DNA of 39,982 nt from Deinococcus betulae (GTDB lineage Bacteria > Deinococcota > Deinococci > Deinococcales > Deinococcaceae), in NCBI RefSeq assembly GCF_020166395.1, contig NZ_JAIQXU010000038.1, positions 1 to 39,982 on the forward strand. Reading direction: 5' to 3'. A model generated the notes under the pieces. That model ran no database searches. It worked only from the letters and a program-made list of their open reading frames with translations, and was not told the origin of the DNA. This document shows, piece by piece, positions 37,116 through 39,982 of this stretch. The first letter of the stretch is position 1; every line of letters begins with the position of its first letter. Position numbers and translations under genes: made by a program.

Positions 37116-38477
37116 TTACGCTTGCCGTAAAAGAGAAATGCCGTACTGGACAGATAATTCTTTTCTGACCGCCCGTGAATCTACGCGAAATGTTACGCGT
37201 TGTAGTGCTTCTGACCATGCAGATCCGCCCCCTGGAATCAAGACGTAAAGGGCCCGCGCCACCTGGGTGGCGTACACCATTTGGCGCGGGAGTTGGAGAC
37301 GTTCAATGGCGCGCCGCATTCGCTGACGTTCCACGCGAGTGACTTCCCAGTCTTGGCCTAGGTCATTCATCAGCAAGGCTTGGCCGCCACCTGTGCGGCC
37401 AGGCAACTTGATCTGATCACCATGCCACGCCAAGTGTTCGCCGAGCAGCAGAGGACTATCTGGAATGAGGGAATTAGCTAGTGGACTTACGCATAATGCG
37501 GCCACGGTTGCTGGAGCGTAGAGCGCCACAAACTCGAATACATCAGGCGAGTCCAGGCGCTCTAGGCTCTCTTTCAGAGTTGCCACAATGACAGCTGGTG
37601 ACTGGCGTTTATCCCCTCGGGCCAGCGCTTCCCATGCCGTCAAAGCCCAGATCATCTGCTGATCTGCCAGGCGAGGAACGCGCGTGAGATTAATTTCTTG
37701 ACCGTCGCGCAGTCGCTCTAGATTTCGCAGCAGGTCGGGGTAGTCTCCAAGCCATTGCAGCTCGGCGACTAGCTCGCTGACGTTTGCTCCCTCCTTGAGG
37801 GCCTTGATAGCGAGCGCGAGACTGAAGTTTCCCCCATCGGGCTCCATATCGGCCAAGAAAATGCCGCCTAGCGCTAAGCCAAGCGCACGCACGCCGCCGG
37901 ATGCAGTCAGAGCAGCCACCGCGTAAGCCCCGCGAGACAGCAGGGCGCCGCCTTCAATATCTCGGGCCCAAGCAAGCCGGCCCTGACTGGCAGGTGCGAG
38001 GGCTACGGCTGCCCTCACCGCATCCGGGTTTGCTAGCCCCTGAGGGATCAGCATGCGTTGGCGCTCAAGCTCAATCCACTGCTGCTTATGACGCATTCCA
38101 AGAAGGCGAGCAAGGACTCCGGCGGCATACAGGCGGGACGTAGCTTGCTCAAGCTGAACAGCTTCAGTCGCAACCACACTTTGTGCCAGCAGCGTGTAGA
38201 GCGCGCCTTCTACCTCTTCCAATGTCTCTGCCTGTGGGATCGTACCGTTCTCTACCACAGCGTATTGACCTAACTGCACCTGGCACATCAGCCGAGCGCC
38301 ATTCGACAAGGGGTCAGAGTAGCCATTCAGGCCGTCTAACGCCTTTTGGATCACAGCGCTGTCAAAGCTGCCTAACGCGGCGAGCGCGTACCGCGCGGGC
38401 TGATTTACCCAGCGCTCGCAGGCCTCACGCCAGGGAAGGTGCACGAGCGCCTTGTCGAACTCGGCAGGCTGTGTCAC
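37116..38477 (-). CDS. Large helical protein, candidate peptide receptor of RRNPP type
   Basis: About 453 residues if started at GTG 38477 (GAGG just upstream). ATG 38543 (475 aa) and ATG 38558 (480 aa) are in frame, but the latter lies in the operator. The body is almost all helix: SPLSNGARLMCQVQLGQYAV, ATEAVQLEQATSRLYAAGVLARLLGMRHKQQWIELERQRM and VIVATLKESLERLDSPDVFEFVALYAPATVAAL contain helical pairs like degenerate TPR units. No helix-turn-helix is evident at the N-terminus. It lies between the repressor and a rightward operon, beside an operator, and is followed by a secreted pre-peptide gene. A receptor role is inferred from this layout; the family is not recognised. Confidence 0.6.
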   Translation of the reverse strand: MTQPAEFDKALVHLPWREACERWVNQPARYALAALGSFDSAVIQKALDGLNGYSDPLSNGARLMCQVQLGQYAVVENGTIPQAETLEEVEGALYTLLAQSVVATEAVQLEQATSRLYAAGVLARLLGMRHKQQWIELERQRMLIPQGLANPDAVRAAVALAPASQGRLAWARDIEGGALLSRGAYAVAALTASGGVRALGLALGGIFLADMEPDGGNFSLALAIKALKEGANVSELVAELQWLGDYPDLLRNLERLRDGQEINLTRVPRLADQQMIWALTAWEALARGDKRQSPAVIVATLKESLERLDSPDVFEFVALYAPATVAALCVSPLANSLIPDSPLLLGEHLAWHGDQIKLPGRTGGGQALLMNDLGQDWEVTRVERQRMRRAIERLQLPRQMVYATQVARALYVLIPGGGSAWSEALQRVTFRVDSRAVRKELSVQYGISLLRQA

Positions 38478-38523
38478 GTCCTCATTCTGCCCGTTCCAAG
38501 GCGGGAATGCGGTGGATTGAGAG

Positions 38524-38563
38524 TGTATGCTTATTGACCTCATGCGTATGCATAGCATACACT
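38524..38563 (+). promoter_or_regulatory. Rightward early promoter with operator
   Basis: TTGACC (38534-38539) and TACACT (38558-38563) are 18 bp apart. A 17-bp operator, CGTATG-CATAG-CATACA, covers 38545-38561 and overlaps the -10, matching the leftward promoter at 35870. A further half-site TGTATG lies at 38524-38529, over a TACACT box facing left, which may serve the receptor-like gene. Confidence 0.65.
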
Positions 38564-38585
38564 TTCTTCAAGCCCAAAAGGCGAT

Positions 38586-38630
38586 CCCCCACCTCGATCG
38601 CTCAGCCAGAGTCAATCCACGAGGTGGGGG
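38586..38630 (+). promoter_or_regulatory. Leader hairpin of rightward operon
   Basis: CCCCCACCTCG (38586-38596) pairs perfectly with CGAGGTGGGGG (38620-38630) across a 23-base loop, in the leader between the rightward promoter and ATG 38644. No T-run follows. GGAG lies 5-8 bases after the stem. It may protect the mRNA, bind a protein or act in antitermination. Confidence 0.6.
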
Positions 38631-38643
38631 AACCGGAGTCACT

Positions 38644-39315
38644 ATGCCCGAGCTCACCCCTGCTGCTCAAGCCCCCCGCGCCCGCACGGTCAAGACGCCC
38701 AGCCGCTTCCCGAAGGTGGCTGCTGTCGCCTGCGCCTGCTGCGGGATCGAACTGACCACCGGCCAAGGCTACGACGTGCCTGTGATCGGTCCAGTCGGCC
38801 CCAAGTGCGTCCTGAAGTTCGCCACGCTCGCGGACGCGCTGCTATGGGTGGACGGCCGCCACGTCAAACCCGACACCACCGATCAGGCCATCTTGCGCGC
38901 CGGTCACAACGTGGTGGTGCGCCTGCGCGGCCTGGGCATCGAGATCAACCGGGGCGAGGACGGGATTCTGCGCGTAGGCCGGATGCCGAAGAACATCAAG
39001 GCCGTGGCCAAGAGCTACAAGAAGATGCGCGAGGCGTTTGCTCGTGACCTGCAAGTGGCCTCGGACGGCCTGGGCGCGACACCCGCCCCGACCCCTGACC
39101 CCCTGGAAGTGGCTGCTGAACAGGCCGAGGCCACCTATACCGCCGCCGCAGACGCGCGGGCGCAGGCGTGGTTGGGGTACCTGGACGCGCACCACAGCGG
39201 ACAGGACACGGACGAGGCCTGGGACACGTACATGCGGGCACACAGCCGGTTCCTGGTGGCCAGGGGCGCGTGGCACGGGGCGCTGGACACGTGGCAGCTG
39301 GGAGCAGCGGCATGA
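38644..39315 (+). CDS. Hypothetical protein, first gene of rightward early operon
   Basis: A 223-residue product from ATG 38644 (GGAG upstream); upstream in-frame codons run through promoter and hairpin. Residues about 25-45 contain VACACCGIELTTGQGYDVPV, a possible small Cys site. Residues 50-115 are mixed (VGPKCVLKFATLADALLWVDG, AILRAGHNVVVRLRGLGIEINRGEDGILRVG). The C-terminal 80 residues are an Ala-rich helical part (LEVAAEQAEATYTAAADARAQAW). It is under the operator-controlled promoter, so expressed when repression is lifted. No function is recognised. Confidence 0.7.
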   Translation: MPELTPAAQAPRARTVKTPSRFPKVAAVACACCGIELTTGQGYDVPVIGPVGPKCVLKFATLADALLWVDGRHVKPDTTDQAILRAGHNVVVRLRGLGIEINRGEDGILRVGRMPKNIKAVAKSYKKMREAFARDLQVASDGLGATPAPTPDPLEVAAEQAEATYTAAADARAQAWLGYLDAHHSGQDTDEAWDTYMRAHSRFLVARGAWHGALDTWQLGAAA

Positions 39316-39698
39316 CCCTGACCACCCCACCCACTTCGGCCGCCGAAGTCCTCTCGCTCTTCGCTGCCTGGATGGCTGCTGAAGCCGAAAGCAGCCGGGA
39401 GGTGGGCGGCGCTGCGGAAGAGGCCGCCGGCAACCTCTTAGATCGCCTGTTCGACGAACTCAGCCCCGAGGGCTTGCGGGCGGCGGCGGCCGAAGTCGAG
39501 ACCTTGCAGGCCCGCGTCGCTGCCCTTGAAGCGGCACTGACCCCCACGGTGGACACCAGGGCCGCCTATGCGGGCGAGTTCCGGTTCCAGGTGCGGGGTG
39601 TGGACGAGGAAGGCGAGGAGACTGATATCGAGATCGATGTTCCTTGGGACACCATCAAGACGATCATGGCGGCCATTCGGGCCGAGGCGGCGTCCTGA
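39312..39698 (+). CDS. Hypothetical acidic coiled-coil protein (128 aa)
   Basis: ATG 39312 overlaps the upstream stop by 4 bp. The product starts MTLTTPPTSAAEVLSLFAAW; a helical acidic part (SREVGGAAEEAAGNLLDRLFDEL, then AAAAEVETLQARVAALEAAL) is a coiled coil. The C-terminal FRFQVRGVDEEGEETDIEIDV is a strand pair followed by a helix. No family is recognised. Confidence 0.65.
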   Translation: MTLTTPPTSAAEVLSLFAAWMAAEAESSREVGGAAEEAAGNLLDRLFDELSPEGLRAAAAEVETLQARVAALEAALTPTVDTRAAYAGEFRFQVRGVDEEGEETDIEIDVPWDTIKTIMAAIRAEAAS

Positions 39699-39844
39699 TG
39701 CCGCGCACCCTTCAGGCCACGAGAGAAGCCTTGCGCACGGCCGAGCGCCTGCTCGCGCGGACCCAGCCGCACACGCGGGCCTACTGGCGCCTGAGCCAGC
39801 GGGTGCAGCGGCTGTACGCCCATGCCCTGGTGGTGGACCTGTGA
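39698..39844 (+). CDS. Small basic helical protein (48 aa)
   Basis: ATG 39698 overlaps the upstream stop (TGATG). MPRTLQATREALRTAERLLA followed by RTQPHTRAYWRLSQRVQRLYAHAL is a basic helical hairpin, probably binding nucleic acid or a partner. Coupled on both sides by overlaps. Confidence 0.6.
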   Translation: MPRTLQATREALRTAERLLARTQPHTRAYWRLSQRVQRLYAHALVVDL

Positions 39845-39982
39845 CCCTCTCTCTGCCCCGGTTCCCTTCCCTGCTCTTGGCCCTGGGCCTGCGCCGGTCT
39901 GCTCGTGAGGCGGGGGTGCGGTTGGCCGAGCGGGCCTTGCCAGAGCCTGTCCCCAGCCCCTTGTCGGCTCTGACCGCCGAGC
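39841..39982 (+). CDS. Partial CDS at right edge
   Basis: A GTG at 39841 overlaps the upstream stop (GTGA), continuing open to the window end (47 residues seen). It starts MTLSLPRFPSLLLALGLRRS, with a hydrophobic patch then a basic helix (AREAGVRLAERALPEPVPSP). It continues the rightward operon; the function cannot be judged from the visible part. Confidence 0.5.
   Translation, partial: MTLSLPRFPSLLLALGLRRSAREAGVRLAERALPEPVPSPLSALTAE

Noticed and set aside
1..39982. tRNA, rRNA or att direct repeats around the integrase
   Set aside because: Scanning by eye found no cloverleaf or matching core repeats; a computed search would be needed to exclude them.

Overview
The window reads as part of a temperate siphovirus of a high-GC bacterium, most likely Deinococcus. 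That host call is an inference from GC-rich codon use and from several start codons that sit 5-7 bases after a TANNNT -10 box with no ribosome-binding site, a pattern common in Deinococcus. No chromosomal housekeeping gene, rRNA or tRNA is visible. A type Ib partition locus and a lambda-O-like replication initiator with four iterons inside its gene suggest a phage-plasmid or plasmid-like prophage. A tyrosine recombinase is also present, so integration remains possible.

Layout. From 1 to 22.9 kb the minus strand carries the late genes. Read in transcription order from right to left these are small and large terminase, portal, minor head protein, scaffold, decoration protein, E-type major capsid, head-tail joining proteins, major tail protein, two paralogous tail-chaperone candidates, a tape measure with an internal peptidase, and distal tail genes running off the left edge. 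An AT-rich plus-strand insert (15.66-17.26 kb) interrupts the head genes with an unknown protein, a RusA-like resolvase and a PD-(D/E)XK nuclease with a C-terminal HEPN-type motif. From 22.9 to 25.8 kb are small minus-strand early or middle genes, including a VRR-NUC-like nuclease and a helix-turn-helix protein. From 25.75 to 27.2 kb is the partition region: an array of TGCCACATGTGGCA sites, a 243-bp nested inverted repeat, parA and a small parB-like gene. From 27.2 to 32.1 kb a leftward operon holds the replication initiator, a Rha-type regulator and small genes. The integrase (32.2-33.2 kb, plus strand) faces a second leftward operon (33.2-35.9 kb).

The control region spans 35.5-38.6 kb. 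A Cro-like XRE protein (leftward) and a larger repressor-like protein (rightward) are divergent, with 17-bp operators TGTATG-N5-CATACA between them. The same operator recurs at 38.55 kb over the promoter of a rightward operon. Between repressor and that operon lies a leftward cassette: a ~453-residue helical protein followed 42 bp later by a 34-codon gene for a pre-peptide with a clear signal sequence. Its layout resembles receptor-peptide (RRNPP/arbitrium-type) lysis-lysogeny signalling and is the best candidate for an undescribed system. The cassette points at, and may run antisense into, the repressor gene.

A second notable signal is an 8-bp motif, TGTCACGC, placed 19 bp (once 18 bp) before the start codon of six late genes and one further ATG. 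It behaves like a start-associated sequence and may be a late regulatory element of this phage.
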